Positions 8,001 through 43,700 of a stretch of 64,000 nucleotides of DNA are shown here, piece by piece. The position numbers were made by a program, and so were the translations under genes. The notes under the pieces were generated by a model, which made no database searches, was not told where the DNA came from, and worked only from the letters and a program-made list of their open reading frames with translations. The first letter of the stretch is position 1. Each line of letters opens with the position of its first letter. The stretch comes from Thalassobaculum sp. OXR-137 (lineage in GTDB: Bacteria; Pseudomonadota; Alphaproteobacteria; Thalassobaculales; Thalassobaculaceae), in NCBI RefSeq assembly GCF_034377285.1, contig NZ_CP139715.1:3332001-3396000 (forward strand), read 5' to 3'.

Positions 8001-10923
8001 AGTAGGTCGCGTCCTCGAGCCGGGCGAAGGCGTCGCCCGGAAGGGCGGCGATCGCCCGGGCCCCGCGCTCCCGCAGCGCCCGCAGCACCTCCGCGCCCCT
8101 GCCGTGCGGATGGGTCAGGACGAGCCAGGTCTGCGCCGGATCCACCGCAGGACCCCCGGCCGCCTCCGCCCGGCGCCAGGTCGGGGCGTAGAACCACCGG
8201 GTCACGTCCGAGTTCTTGCGCGGGTGGGCGGGCGCGGCGGCGGTGGCCTCCGGCTCCTCCTTGGGCGCATCGATCCAGTGCCGTTCCCGCTCGAACGGAT
8301 ATCCCGGCAGGGACACCCGGCGGCGGCGCGGCTCGGCGAAGGCGGCCCAGTCGACGGCGACACCGGCCTGCCAGAGAGCGCCGAGGCTGGCCAGGGTCGT
8401 GCGGTGATCGGTCGACCGCGCCTGCGCCCCCGGCAGGGTGGTCAGGGTCCGGGCCTGGGACGCTCCGGTGCGCCGCGCCGCCATGGCCAGCGCCTGGCCG
8501 GGCCCGATTTCCAGCAGGATGGCGTCCGGATGGTCGCGCAGGATCCGAGCGATCCCCTGGGCATAGGCAACCGGTTCGCGCAGATGGCGGAGATAGGTCT
8601 GCGGATCGCGCGCCCGCTCCGGGGTGATCCAGTCGCCGTCGAGATTGGAGATGTAGGGCAGCGTCGGCGCCGCCAGCCGGTGGCGGCCGATCTCCGCCGC
8701 GAAGCTGACCAGGACCGGCTCCATCAGAGGCGAATGGAACCCGTGGGAGACCGCCAGTCGCTGGGCCGGGACGCCGCTCTCCTCCAGCCGTGTCGCCAGC
8801 GCATCGATGGCCGGCCCGCTGCCGCTGGCCACGCAGCGATCCGGCGCATTCACCGCTGCGAGCGCCAGATCCGCGCCCAGAAGCGGCATCAGCTCGTCCG
8901 CCGGCAGGGGGACGGCCAGCATGGCGCCCGGCGGTGCGGCCTGCATCAGCCGGCCCCGGGCGGCGACCAGGGCGAGGGCGGTGTCCAGGTCCAGCGACCC
9001 GGCGAGGCAGGCGGCGACGTATTCGCCTAGGCTGTGGCCGATCAGGGCCGTGGGCTTGACCCCCCAGTGACGCAACAGGGCGGCGGTTGCGTATTCCACG
9101 GCGAACAGGGCCGGCTGGGCCACCTCCGTCGCTTGGAGCCGATCCGCCGCCCGGGCTTCCGACGCCGCGTCCCGGGGATGGACGACCCGGCGGATATCCA
9201 GGCCGAGATGCGGCAGAAGCCGCTCGGCGCAGGCGTCCAGGGCCATCCGAAAGACGGGCTCGTGCTCATAGAGGCCGCGCCCCATGCCAGGGTACTGGCT
9301 GCCCTGGCCGCTGCACAGGAAGATCACCGGCGGCGGATCGGCGGCGGCGACGTTGCCCTCTGCGGGTGCGAAACGTCTGAGCCGGGCCTGCGCCTCCTCG
9401 CCGTCGGCCGCCAGGACGACACCGCGATGTTCGAAGGCGCGCCTTCCGCGCTGCAGGGTGAAGGCGACATCCGCCAGATCCGCGTCGGCGCCGCCCGCGA
9501 ACCAGTCGGCCAGGTCCCGGACCCGCCGCGACAGTACCGCCGCGCTGCGGGCGCTGACCGGCAGAAGCTGGAGCGGGCGCGACGGCGCGACGGGGACGAC
9601 GGGCGGCGCCTCTTCCAGCACCACATGGGCGTTGGTGCCGCCGATGCCGAAGGAGCTGACCCCCGCCCGCCGCGGATGGCCGGCTACCGGCGCGGCCCAG
9701 TCCACGAGGCTCCGGTTGACCGTCAGGCCGGCGGCGGCGAAATCGATTTCCGGGTTCGCCCGCTCGAAATGCAGGCTCGCCGGGATCTGCCGGTGGCGCA
9801 GGCAGAGCACCGCCTTGATCAGTCCGGCGACACCCGCCGCCTCGTCCAGATGGCCGATATTCGTCTTGATCGAGCCGATCGGGCAGGGCCGGTCCCGTCC
9901 GCCGAACACGCGGGCCAGGGCCGCCACCTCGATCGGGTCGCCGAGCGGCGTGCCGGTGCCGTGCGCCTCCACATAGCCGATGGTCTCCGGTCCGACCGCC
10001 GCCACTGCCAGGGCCTCGGCGACGACCCGGGCCTGGCCGTCCACGCTGGGGGCGGTGTAGCCCGCCTTGTCGCCGCCGTCGTTGTTGATCGCGGACCCGC
10101 GGATCACCGCGTGGATGGTGTCGCCGTCGGCCAGGGCATCGGACAGCCGTTTCAGCACCACCAGGGCGGCGCCGTTGCCGCCCACCGTGCCCTGCGCCTC
10201 GGCGTCGAAGGCGCGGCAATGGCCGTCCGGCGACAGGATCCCGCCCGCCTGATGCAGATAGCCTGTGTCCTGCGGAACCTGGATGCCGGCCCCGCCGGCC
10301 AGCGCCATGTCGCACTGGTAGTCGAGCAGGGCCTGGGCGGCCATGTGGACCGCGACGAGGGAGGTGGAGCAGGCGGTGGACACGCAGACGCTCGGCCCGG
10401 TGAGGTCGAGCCGGTACGAGATCCGCGTGGCCAGATAATCCTTGTTGGTGCCGATCTGAACCGGCAGCTCGCCGATACCCGCCAGGGCCGCCCGGTTGGG
10501 CCAGAGGTTGTGCAGCAGGTAGCTGCTCGGCCCGCAGCCGGCGAAGACGCCGATCGAGCCGTCGTACCGAGCGGGATCGTAGCCGCTGTCTTCCAGCGCC
10601 TGCCAGGCGAGTTCGAGCATCGCCCGGTGCTGGGGATCGGTGATCCGAGCCTCGCGCGGGGTCATCCGGAAGAACGGCGCGTCGAAACTCTCGACGCCGT
10701 CGAGCCGGCCGTTCACGGCGACGTAGTCGGGCCGGTCGGTCACCTCGGCGGACAGTCCGGCGGCGCGCAGGTCCTCGCGCTCGAACCGGGTCAGCCCCTC
10801 GCGCCCGTCGCGGAGCAGGCGCCAGAGTGCATCGACGATGTCGGCGCCGGGGAAGCGGCCGGCCATGCCGATGATCGCGATCTCCTCGCGCTCGGCGGAT
10901 GGGTCGAGGGATTGGGCGGTCAT
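5065..10923 (-). CDS. hybrid PKS-NRPS protein KS-AT-KR-ACP-C
   Basis: About 1,952 residues. Order: KS (residues 10-435; active-site STACSTSL near 184, EAHGTGT, NIGHLDEAAG); AT (about 515-820; [19 protein letters not shown] near 630, SHGFHSP, so malonyl-like and not the YASH methylmalonyl type); KR (about 930-1330; GGLGQLG near 1148, catalytic Ser, Tyr and Asn in the SSLASILGGLGFTAYAAAN region); ACP (NGDSLLATQ near 1433); C (HHIVGDG near 1626). There is no DH or ER, so it should leave a beta-hydroxyl. It would extend the peptide from the Thr module by C2 and condense the next amino acid supplied by a separate A-PCP. The tail ends in a short acidic segment (LADALDLDEVF) that could be a docking peptide. 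GTG 10932 overlaps the upstream TGA, but ATG 10923 has GGAG 10 nt ahead and is preferred. Confidence 0.95.
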   Translation of the reverse strand: MTAQSLDPSAEREEIAIIGMAGRFPGADIVDALWRLLRDGREGLTRFEREDLRAAGLSAEVTDRPDYVAVNGRLDGVESFDAPFFRMTPREARITDPQHRAMLELAWQALEDSGYDPARYDGSIGVFAGCGPSSYLLHNLWPNRAALAGIGELPVQIGTNKDYLATRISYRLDLTGPSVCVSTACSTSLVAVHMAAQALLDYQCDMALAGGAGIQVPQDTGYLHQAGGILSPDGHCRAFDAEAQGTVGGNGAALVVLKRLSDALADGDTIHAVIRGSAINNDGGDKAGYTAPSVDGQARVVAEALAVAAVGPETIGYVEAHGTGTPLGDPIEVAALARVFGGRDRPCPIGSIKTNIGHLDEAAGVAGLIKAVLCLRHRQIPASLHFERANPEIDFAAAGLTVNRSLVDWAAPVAGHPRRAGVSSFGIGGTNAHVVLEEAPPVVPVAPSRPLQLLPVSARSAAVLSRRVRDLADWFAGGADADLADVAFTLQRGRRAFEHRGVVLAADGEEAQARLRRFAPAEGNVAAADPPPVIFLCSGQGSQYPGMGRGLYEHEPVFRMALDACAERLLPHLGLDIRRVVHPRDAASEARAADRLQATEVAQPALFAVEYATAALLRHWGVKPTALIGHSLGEYVAACLAGSLDLDTALALVAARGRLMQAAPPGAMLAVPLPADELMPLLGADLALAAVNAPDRCVASGSGPAIDALATRLEESGVPAQRLAVSHGFHSPLMEPVLVSFAAEIGRHRLAAPTLPYISNLDGDWITPERARDPQTYLRHLREPVAYAQGIARILRDHPDAILLEIGPGQALAMAARRTGASQARTLTTLPGAQARSTDHRTTLASLGALWQAGVAVDWAAFAEPRRRRVSLPGYPFERERHWIDAPKEEPEATAAAPAHPRKNSDVTRWFYAPTWRRAEAAGGPAVDPAQTWLVLTHPHGRGAEVLRALRERGARAIAALPGDAFARLEDATYSLRPDVPEDFVALLDALAREGRQPDRIVYLWSLEAESRAGEGHGFTGLALLGRALAERCGGGSVDLCTVTAGAEDVTGDEPLVPDAAAVTGAARVIGQELPGIVCRTIDLDARELADGVDRLCQELATARPDGRVALRGRYRWIHGVEPLTVTAPAAGLPPLLRREGTYLIVGGLGQLGLLLAEYLAERVAARLVLVSRTETPTAAQSRRMAAMERAGARVLHLAGTVGDPADIATIRRKAEAAFGRIDGVIHAAGLPAADTLCDLRSVDPEDAARHFAVKPHGVAALDRIFADGPPDFFLLFSSLASILGGLGFTAYAAANSMLDAAARRRQRDGAATWISVNWDAWDLEAQDRPEQSALDGRLRALSITPAEGRRVFDILFDNRFAPQVAVSTWDLQQRLTRWRSEGPADTGPEPAVMPATDPSPELEDGPGGAIADIWCRVLGLERVGPEDNFFALNGDSLLATQLIAQINRRLGTNLGVRAMFEHPTVSGLAALAAAGTDAAPAAIPPAPPAPDYPLSHGQKRLWLLCQSPEASVAYNMSYAVRLIGRLDPDALRRAFDYVVARHESLRTAFVVSGGAPRQAVREPAPFPLPLRDLSRRADPAAVAEDAARAEALAPFDLGAPPLLRAGLLKLGADDHVLLITLHHIVGDGLSLNALIRELDRAYGSLRAGDAPSLPPLTLQYRDFAVWQERQMAGPAMARHREYWMTKLQGDLPRPALPGVRNADAGRAHAGAQVVVTLSDADRDRLHRLCRAETVTLFMLLAAALKVLLHRASGEADIVIGTPVAGREQAELEGQIGHYLNNLVLRDRVTRRESFRTLLHRVAATVAEAFEHQAYPFDRLVEDLGVPVRPGETPLFGVLLNLMPSRDLELRLGNLELRPFGREAETTLFDLNVMVCDGPDGLALQFAYNSARYEAAAMHELAEGYARLLRRVAETPEIGVRDLCAALDAAGPREDGDKAKFLADALDLDEVF

Positions 10924-10928
10924 GGCGG

Positions 10929-34699
<23,771 letters not shown>

Positions 34700-34703
<4 letters not shown>

Positions 34704-37700
34704 ATCTGGCCTGCGATCCACGCGGTTTCGGGTTTCTCGGGGGTGGGGTCGGTCCGGCGGCCGGCTTCCAGCCGTACCGCCAGGTCGTCGAGGGTCTGGG
34801 TGCCGAGCAGCGCCGGCAGGTCCACGGTCACCCCGAACTCCCGTTCGATGAGGGTGCGGACCTCCATCGCCAGCAGGGAGTCGATGCCGAGGAGGGGCAG
34901 GGGCGCGTCGGTCTTCACCCGGTCGGCCGGGAAGCCCAGGACCTCGCCCAGACGCTGGATCAGCCAGGCGCGGGGCGAGGCCGCGGGTCCGGTATCCGGA
35001 CGGCCGAGGGAGATAGGCGGTTCGGACGGCGCCACGCCGTCGAACAGCCCGGTCGCCCGCCGGCTGCGGTACAGGGCGGCGAACCGCGGCCAGTCCACAT
35101 CCGCCAGCACGGTCTGAGGGTCACCGGTTTCCAGGACGGCCGGCAGGTGCGACAGCAGGCCGTCGACCGGGAGGGGGGTGAGACCGATCCGGCGGAGGTC
35201 GCGCCCGGTATCGGCGTCGACCAGCGTGGTGTCGGCGAGGGGGCCGAGATCGAGGCTGCTTGCTGGAAGGCCGAGCGCCCGGCGATGGGCGCAGAGCCCG
35301 TCGAGAAAGGCGTTGGCCGCGCTGTAGGAGATCTGGTGGCGACCGCCCCAGACGCCGGCGATGGACGCGCTGCAGAGGAAGAAGTCCAGCGGGTCGTTCA
35401 GGGTGGCCTCGTGAAGCGCCCAGGCTCCGGCCGCCTTGGCCGACAGGGTTTCCTCACATTCGGGCCAGGTGAGGTCGGCGAGGTTGCGCCGCTCGCCCAG
35501 TCCGGCCGTATGGACCGCCCCGCGCAGCGGCGGCCCGTCGGACCGCCAGCGGTCGATCTGGCGCACGAGCGCCGGGCCGTCGGCGATGTCTAGGGCGGCG
35601 ACGTCCACGCGGGCGCCCAGCTCCCGCAGCGCCGCAACATGCGCCCTGGCCTCGGGGGTGGAGGGGCCGCGCCGCCCGATCAGCAGCAGCCGTCCGGCTC
35701 CCCGGCGGGCCAGCCACAGGCCGATCGCCCGGCCCAGACTCCCGAACCCGCCGGTGATCAGGTAGCTGCCGTCCGGGCCGATGGACGGCGTGTTGCCCGT
35801 GTCGGAGATCCGACGGACCAGACGCGGCGCCAGGAGGCCGCCGTCCCGGACCGCTGCCTCCCGCGGTCCGTCCTCCAATAGAAGGACCGAGGCGAGCAGC
35901 GGAGCGAGGGCGTCCGTGGGCGTCTCGCCCGGCAGATCCAGCAATCCGCCCCAGACGGACGGCGCCTCCAGCGCCAAGCTGCGGCCGAACCCCCAGAGAG
36001 CGGCGTCGGCGAAGCCATCCAGGCGATCCTGCGGCGACGCGGCCATGGCGTCGCGGGTGACGATCCAGAGGGGCGCCGGATGCGGCAGCGCTTGCAGGGC
36101 CTTGGACAGCCCCAGGACGCTCGCCAGTCCGCCGCCGCGCGGGTCCGACAGGCCGTCCGACCCCGACGCTGCGGTCTCGTCCAGGCACCAGAGGTGGACG
36201 ACGCCGACCAAGGGACCGATCTCGTCGAGCAGGGCCCGGGCGGCGGCCTCGTCCCCGGGGAGCAGGTTCCGGCGGGCACCGTTCAGCGGCGCCTTGTAGA
36301 TCGGCGTGCAGCGCTGGCCCTGGGCCTCCAGGGCGGCGCAAAGGGCGTCTCCCATCCCGCCGTTGTCGGACAGGATCAGCCAATGGCCGGTCGGCTTGGA
36401 GGTCGGGGGTAATGGGGCGGGCACCGGCTGCCACGCGAGGGCGTATCGGCCGAGCGCAGAGGGTCGGGCGAAGTCGGGTGCGTCGACCCAGTAGCGCTCG
36501 CGCTCGAACGGATGTCCCGGCAGATCGACCCGGCGCAGCGGCAGTCCGGCATAGAGGGCGCGCCAGTCCGGGCCCGAACCATCGACATAGCGACGGGCGA
36601 CAGCCTCCCACTCCTGCACGCTGGCGGTGGCTGCGGATGCCGGGGTCGGGTCGGGTCGGGCCGCGGCGGGCGCCGTTCCGGCCAGGGCAGCGGCGTGGTC
36701 GCCGTCGGTCAGCCAGGCGTTCAGGGAGGCGGCGAGGTCCGCGGTGTCCCGCCCGAGCACGGCCAGCCGATGACCGAAATGATCGCGGCCGCAGGCGGCG
36801 GTGAAGCAGAGATCGGCGGCGGCGTCGTCGCTATCGGCCAGGGCATCGGCCGTCGTGCGGGCCAGCACCTTCAGCGCCGCCGGGCTTTTCGCCGAGAGCG
36901 GCAGAAGGTAGCGGCTGAAGGCGAGGATGCCGCGGCCGGCCGGCGGCGGGGCCTGTTCGACCACGAGATGGGCGTTGGTGCCGCCGAAGCCGAAGGAACT
37001 CACGCCGGCCCGCCGCACACCGTGGGGCCGCGGCCAGGGCTCGCGGCCGGCCGGCAGCCGCATCGCCGTCTGCGCCCAGTCGATGCGCGGCGACGGCGGG
37101 ACCGAATGCAGGCTGGCGGGAACCTCCCCCGCGGCCAGGGACAGCACGACCTTCTGCAGTCCGACCACGCCGGCGGCGGATTCCAGATGGCCGATATTGC
37201 TCTTCACCGAGCCGATCATCAGCGGCCGGGACCGGTCTTCCGCGCCGAACACCGCCTGCAGCGCGCCGGCTTCGATCGGGTCGCCCAGGGCCGTGCCGGT
37301 GCCGTGGGCCTCCACATAGTCGATATCCGCCGGGTCCAGATCGGCCTGGCGCAGGGCGCGGCGGATCACCCGCTCCTGGGCCGGTCCGTTGGGGACGGTG
37401 AGGCCGCTGGTGCGTCCGTCCTGGTTGACCGCCGAGCCGCGGATCACCGCCAGGATCCGGTTGCCGTCGCGCCGCGCCTCGTCCAGCCGCTTGAGCACGA
37501 CGATCCCGCAGCCCTCGGAGCGCACGAAGCCGTCCGCCGCGGCGCCGAAGGCCTTGCAGCGGCCGTCCGGGGCCAGCATCCGGGCGCGGGAATGGTTGAG
37601 CGTGACCGTGGGGTCGAGCAGCAGGTTCACGCCGCCGGCGACCGCCATGTCGCACTCGCCGTTCCGCAGGCTCTGGCAGGCCTGGTGGATCGCCACCAGC

Positions 37701-40700
37701 GAGGAGGAGCAGGCGGTGTCGATGGCGAGGCTCGGCCCTTCCAGCCCGAGGAAGAAGGACAGCCGGTTCGCCGCCACGCTCAGCGCGTTGCCGGTGCCGA
37801 GATAGGCGTCGATGGCCTCGGGGTCCCGGGTAAGCCGGTGCAGGTAGTCGTTGGTGCTGATGCCGATGAAGACGCCGGTCTGGCTGCCGGCCAGGCTGCT
37901 CGGCGGAATGCCGCCCTGTTCCAGCGCCCGCCAGCACACTTCCAGGAGCAGACGCTGCTGCGGGTCCAGGTGGCGGGCCTCGCGGGGCGAGATGCCGAAG
38001 AACACCGGGTCGAACAGCTCGATCCCGTCGACGAACCCGCCATGGCGGGTCTGGATCGTCCCGGGGAGCTCCGGGTCCGGCGAGTAGAAGCGCGTGTTGT
38101 CCCAGCGGCTGGCCGGAATTTCGGTGATCGCGTCCACCCCGTCGCGCAGCATTTCCCAGAACCCGCGCGGATCCGTCACGCCGCCGGGCAATCGGCACCC
38201 CATGGCGACGATGGCGATGCCATCGCTCGGGGCCACCGACACCGGGTCGGATCGGACGGCTCCGGCGTCGGCCAGGTCGGCGAGCGCCAGAACCTGATCG
38301 GCGAGACGCGCCGGGGTCGGGTGGTCGAACGCCAGCGTGGCGGCGAGCGGGCGGCCGAGATCGCTCTGGAGCCGGTTGCGCAGCTCGATCGCGTTCATGG
38401 AGTCGAGGCCCTGGTCGAAGAAGCCGCGATCCGGGTCGAGGGAGGAGGGCTCGACCCCGCGCATCGCCGCGACATGGGCGAGGATCGCGCGCAGCGCGGC
38501 GGCCGGCCGATCGGCGGGTGGCAGTGCTGCGAGCGCCGACGTCAGTCGGGCGACCGGGGTCGCCGGCGCCGGCAGGGCGGCGGTGCCGCCGTCGATCAGC
38601 GGATGGGTCAGCCGGCTGTCCCGGCGCCGGGGCAGCTGGGCGAGATGCGGGACGTCCAGGGCGAGCGCGCGTTCGAACGCATCGAGGCCCCTGTCCTCGA
38701 CAATCGGGGCGAGCCCGTGCTCGGCGAGGCGACCGGCCAGCCGCGCGTCGGCGGACGCGTCGGACCAGGCGCTCCAGCTCACGCTCTGCGCCGTTAGGCC
38801 GCGGCTGCGGCGGACCAGGGCGAGCGCGTCCAGGAAGCTGTTGGCTCCCCCATAGGCGGCCTGGCCCGGATTTCCCAGCAGGCCGCTGGCCGAGGATAGG
38901 AGCACGAAATGGCGCACGGGGTGGGTGGCGGTCAGACGGTGCAGGGCCCAGGCGCCGAGCACCTTCGGCCCCATCACCGCCGCGATCCGATCCGGCGACT
39001 GGGTGTGCAGGAGACCGTCGTCGAGATGCCCCGCCGCATGGACGATCCCCCCCAGCGCCGGCCAACCGCGGGGCAGGGACGCGACGGCGGCGGCAAGCGC
39101 GGCCTCGTCGGCGACGTCGACCGGCTCGATCCGGATCTCGACCCCCCGTGCCCGCCAGTCCTCGATCCGGGCGGCCGCCGTCCCGTCCGGCGCGCGGCGA
39201 CCCAGCAGCAGGAGATGGCGCACGCCGAGGTCGATAAGCCGGCCGACGAGCAGGCGCCCCAACCGGCCGAGACCGCCGGCGATCAGCCAGGTATCGCCGA
39301 GATCGGCCTGGTTCGCCTCGGGCAGGGGCGTCGGATCGAGGCGCAGGGCGAAGCGCTCGGCGCCGCGCCGCATGATTTCGTCTCCGGGGAGGGCAAGGGC
39401 CATCTCCGTGGAGATCTGTTCGGCCGCCGATCCCGAGGTCCCGTCGACGTCGAGAAGAGTGACGCGCCAGTCCGGATGCTCCCGGCGCAGCGACCGTCCC
39501 AGGCCCCAGACGGTCGCCTGCAGCAGACCGCCGCCGGTGCCCTGCGACGCGCCGACGCCGTCCCCGGTAACGAACCGGAGCGTGACCGGGCGCCGGTTCT
39601 GGCGCGCCAGCAGACGGGCGAGGGCGGCGAGGCGACCGTGCAGATCGGCCAGCGGCGCGGCGATGTCGGCAGCGGAAAGCCCGTTCGGATCCGGCAGGTC
39701 GAGCGGCCAGCAGCACAGGACGGTCAGGGGGGCTGTTCCCTCGGGCAAGGCTTCGGGAAGGTCGCCGATCCTGAGCGCGACCTCGGCCCCGGCGGTTGTC
39801 AGCGTCCGCGCCACCACGGCACCGGTCCCCGACCGGTCGGCGAGAACGAGAAACGCGCCTGCCATGGGTTCCAGCGGCGGTTCGGCCGGCGCCGCAACCC
39901 AGAAGGGCACGTAGGCCCAGTCCGCCACATCGACTGCCGCCGCGGGCACCCGGTCGGGCGCGAGATCCAGCAGGGCGCGCCGCAGACCGGCGGCGGCATC
40001 GCATTGCGCCGGACGGGGCGGCAGCGGGAATCGCTCCCGGCGGAGCGGGTAGCCCGGCAGATCCGGAATCTCGGCCCTCGGCACGGCGGGTTGGAACGCG
40101 GCCCAGTCCGGGTCCAGTCCGGCGGTGTACAGAGCGGCCATGGTCTCGGTCACGGACGTCCAGTCGTCCTGCCCGTCCCGCAGGCTTGCCAGCCATAACC
40201 CGTCCCCGACGTCGTCGGTCTGGGTGCCGAGGGCGGTGAGCAGCGGCTTCGGTCCGATCTCCAGGCACACCCGGTGGGTCGCCCGCAGGTACCGCAGACC
40301 ATCGGCGAACCGGACCGGGGCGCGCAGATGCCGGGTCCAGTACGCCGCGTCGGGGGCGGTTTTCAGAACCGCGCCATCGACGTTGCCGATGAGCGGTATC
40401 GACGGGGCGGCGAAGTCGAAGCGGCGCGCGACGACGTGGAACGCCTCCAGGATCGGGTCGAGCAGCGGCGAATGGAACGCGTGTGAGACCGGCAGGTATC
40501 GGCTGCGCAGCCCGTCCGCCTCCAGACCGCGCCGGATCTCCTCCAGAGCCTCGCGTCGGCCGGAGAGGACGGTGTTGCGCGGCCCGTTGACGGCGGCGAC
40601 CGAGACGCTTTGCGAGCGCGCGCCGATCCGTTCGGCCGCCGTCGCCTCGTCGGCCTGTACCGCCAGCATGGCCCCGTCCAGGGGAAGTCCCTGGATCAGC

Positions 40701-43700
40701 CGCGCGCGGGAAGCGATCAGGCGCAGGCCGGTCTCCAGGTCGAAGACTCCGGCCAGGCAGGCCGCCACATACTCGCCTACGCTATGTCCCAACAGGATCG
40801 ACGGCCGCACTCCCCAGCGCTGCCAGAGCCGGGCCAGCGCGTATTCCAGGGCGAACAGAGCTGGCTGGGTATAGGCGGTCTGATTGAGCTGCCGGTCGTC
40901 GTCGCCGAACATCACCGACAGCAGCGAGCGGTCCAACTCCGTCGCAAGCATCCGGTCGCAACGGTCCAGATCGTCCCGGAAGCCACCGTCGCTCTCGTAG
41001 AGTGTCCGGCCCATGCCGAGATACTGGGAGCCCTGGCCGGTGAACAGGAACGCCACGCCCGGCGCCTGGGACGGCGCTTCGACGGCCGTGGCACCGACGA
41101 GCTGCTCCGCCAGCCCGTCCAGCGTCTGCGCCGTCACGGCGATCCGGTGGCGGAACTGCGCCCGGCCCGTCGCCGCCGCCCGGCACAGGGCGGCGGGCGG
41201 CAGATCGGCGGCTTCCCGGCAGAGCGCGCCGTACCGGCGGGCGAGGTCGCCCAGGGCATCGGGATGTGCGGCGGACATCGCCAGCAGGTACCGGGACCGG
41301 TGGGCTGCCGTTTCCGGCTGGGCCAGGTCGTCTTCCGGTGCCTCTTCGAGGATCACGTGGGCGTTGGTGCCGCCGAAGCCGAAGGAACTCACCCCGGCGC
41401 GCATCGGCCCACCCGAGGGGAAGTCCTGCAGCTCGGCCGGTACGGAGAACCGGGTTCCGTCCAGCCGGATCAGCGGGTTGAGCGCATCCAGCCCGGGCTG
41501 CGGCGGGATCTTGCGGTGCTGCAGGCACAGCACGGCCTTCGCCAGCCCCGCGATCCCGGCGGCAGCCTCCAGATGGCCGATAGCCGCCTTCGCGGATCCG
41601 ATCAGGCAGGGACGGCCGGCCGGTCCGCCGGGACCGAGGACCGCCTGAAGCGCCTCGACCTCGATGGGGTCGCCGAGCCGGGTGCCGGTGCCGTGCGCCT
41701 CCACATAACCGATGGTGTCCGCCTCGACCCCGGCAGCCGCGAGCGCATCGCGGATCGCCCCCTGCTGGGCGGCGGGATTGGGCGCGGTCAGCCCGTTGCT
41801 GCGCCCGTCCTGGGTCACCGCGGAGCCGTGGATGACGGCGAGGATCCGGTCCCCGTCGCGCCGGGCCGCCGCCAGGTGCTTGAGCACGACGACGGCGCAG
41901 CCTTCCCCCCGCACATATCCATCGGCGGCGGCATCGAACGTCCTGCTGCGACGGGTCGGGGACAGCATCCCTGCGCGTTCCAGCGCCAGCTGGAGATGCG
42001 GACCGCCGATCAGGTTGACCCCGCCGGCCAGGGCCACCGCGCAGTCGCCGTTGCGCAGGCTCTGACAGGCCTGGTGGACGGCCACGAGGGACGACGAACA
42101 GGCGGTGTCGATGGCCAGGCTCGGGCCGCGCAGGTCGAACTGGTAGGACAGCCGGTTGGCGGCCATGCTGAACGCCATCCCGGTACCGCTATAGGCCCCG
42201 ACCAACCCCTCGGCGTCGCCGCGGCTGACGCGGTCCAGGGCGAAATCGGCCGAGGAAATCCCGATGTAGACACCGGTGCGCGACCCCTTCAGGCGGTCCG
42301 GCGGAATCCTTGCGTGTTCCAGTGCCGACCATGCCGTTTCCAGGAGCAGGCGCTGCTGCGGGTCCATGTCCCGGGCCTCGCTCGGGGGCAGTCCGAAGAA
42401 CCCGGCGTCGAAACAGTCGGCATCCTCCAGGAAGCCGGCCTCGACCCCCGGCAGGCGCGCATCGGCGCGGATCGCGCAGCGTCCCTCGCGCAGCAGTTCC
42501 CAGAAGGCGGCCGCATCGGGCGCGCCGGGCAGACGGCAGGCCAGGCCGACGATGGCGACCGGGTCGTGCCGGGTCGGGCCGTCAGCGCGGGGCGCCGGTG
42601 TCGCGTCCGCTGCCGTCAGGTGTTCGCAGAGGGCGGCGATGGACGGATGGCGCCAGAGCAGCGTCGGGCTGAGCGGTCCGGTGCCCAGACGGTCCTCCAG
42701 CGCACCGACCAGGGCGACGGCGGCGCGGGAGTCCAGGCCGAGGTCGGCGAAGGGCGCGTGCCGATCGATTTGACCGAACGGGCGTCCCGTCGTCCGGGCG
42801 ATGTATCCGGCCAGCCAGGACTGCAGGTTGGCTGCCTCCGGGACCGAGGGGCCGGGCGCTGCGACGGGGTCGGCGGCCCGCCACCGGGCGATCGGTTCGA
42901 GGCTGTCGTCCAGGAAGGCCTGACGGCAGGCGCGGCGCTGAACCTTGCCGCTGGAGGTCTTGGAGATCCGCCCGCGGCCAATCACCTGAATCTCCGAGAC
43001 CGCCAGTCCGTGCCGTTCCGAGAGAGCGCCGCGGAGCGCGCCGAACACCGGCGACCAGTCGTGCCGGCGGGTTCCGGCCTCGGCCAGGATTACGAGACGT
43101 TCCTGTCCGTCGCGGTCGACCGAGACGGCGGCGCAATGCTCTCGGCGGAGGTCGGGGCAGGCATCCAGGACGGTCCATTCGATGTCCTGGGGGTAGTGGT
43201 TCACCCCGGCGATCACGATGAGGTCCTTCAGTCTGCCGCTGACGTGCAACTCCCCGTCCCGCAGGAAACCGAGATCGCCAGTGCGCAGGAACGGGCCGGC
43301 CGCCGGATCGTCTGCGAGACGGGCCCTGAACGTCGCCTCGGTGTCCTCCGGGCGCTGCCAGTAGCCGAGGGCAACGCTGGGGCTGGCCACCCAGATCTCC
43401 CCGACCCGGTCGGGCGGACAGGCGGCGCGTGTCGTCGGATCGACGATCCGCAGGTCGGTGCCGGGCCGGATCCGGCCGCAGCCGACGGACACGCGCCGGA
43501 CCTTCTCGGGCGTGTCGGCGTCGGCCGGGATGACCGCGTCGCGCTCGAGCGCGTCGGCCCGCAGGGTCAGATAGGTCGGTGCCGCGCCATGGGTCTTGGC
43601 ACTGACGAACAGGGTCGCCTCCGCCAGCCCATAGGCCGGGTAGAAGGTCTCGGCCCGAAAGCCGCAGGGAGCGAACGCCTCGGAGAACCGGCGCAGGGTC

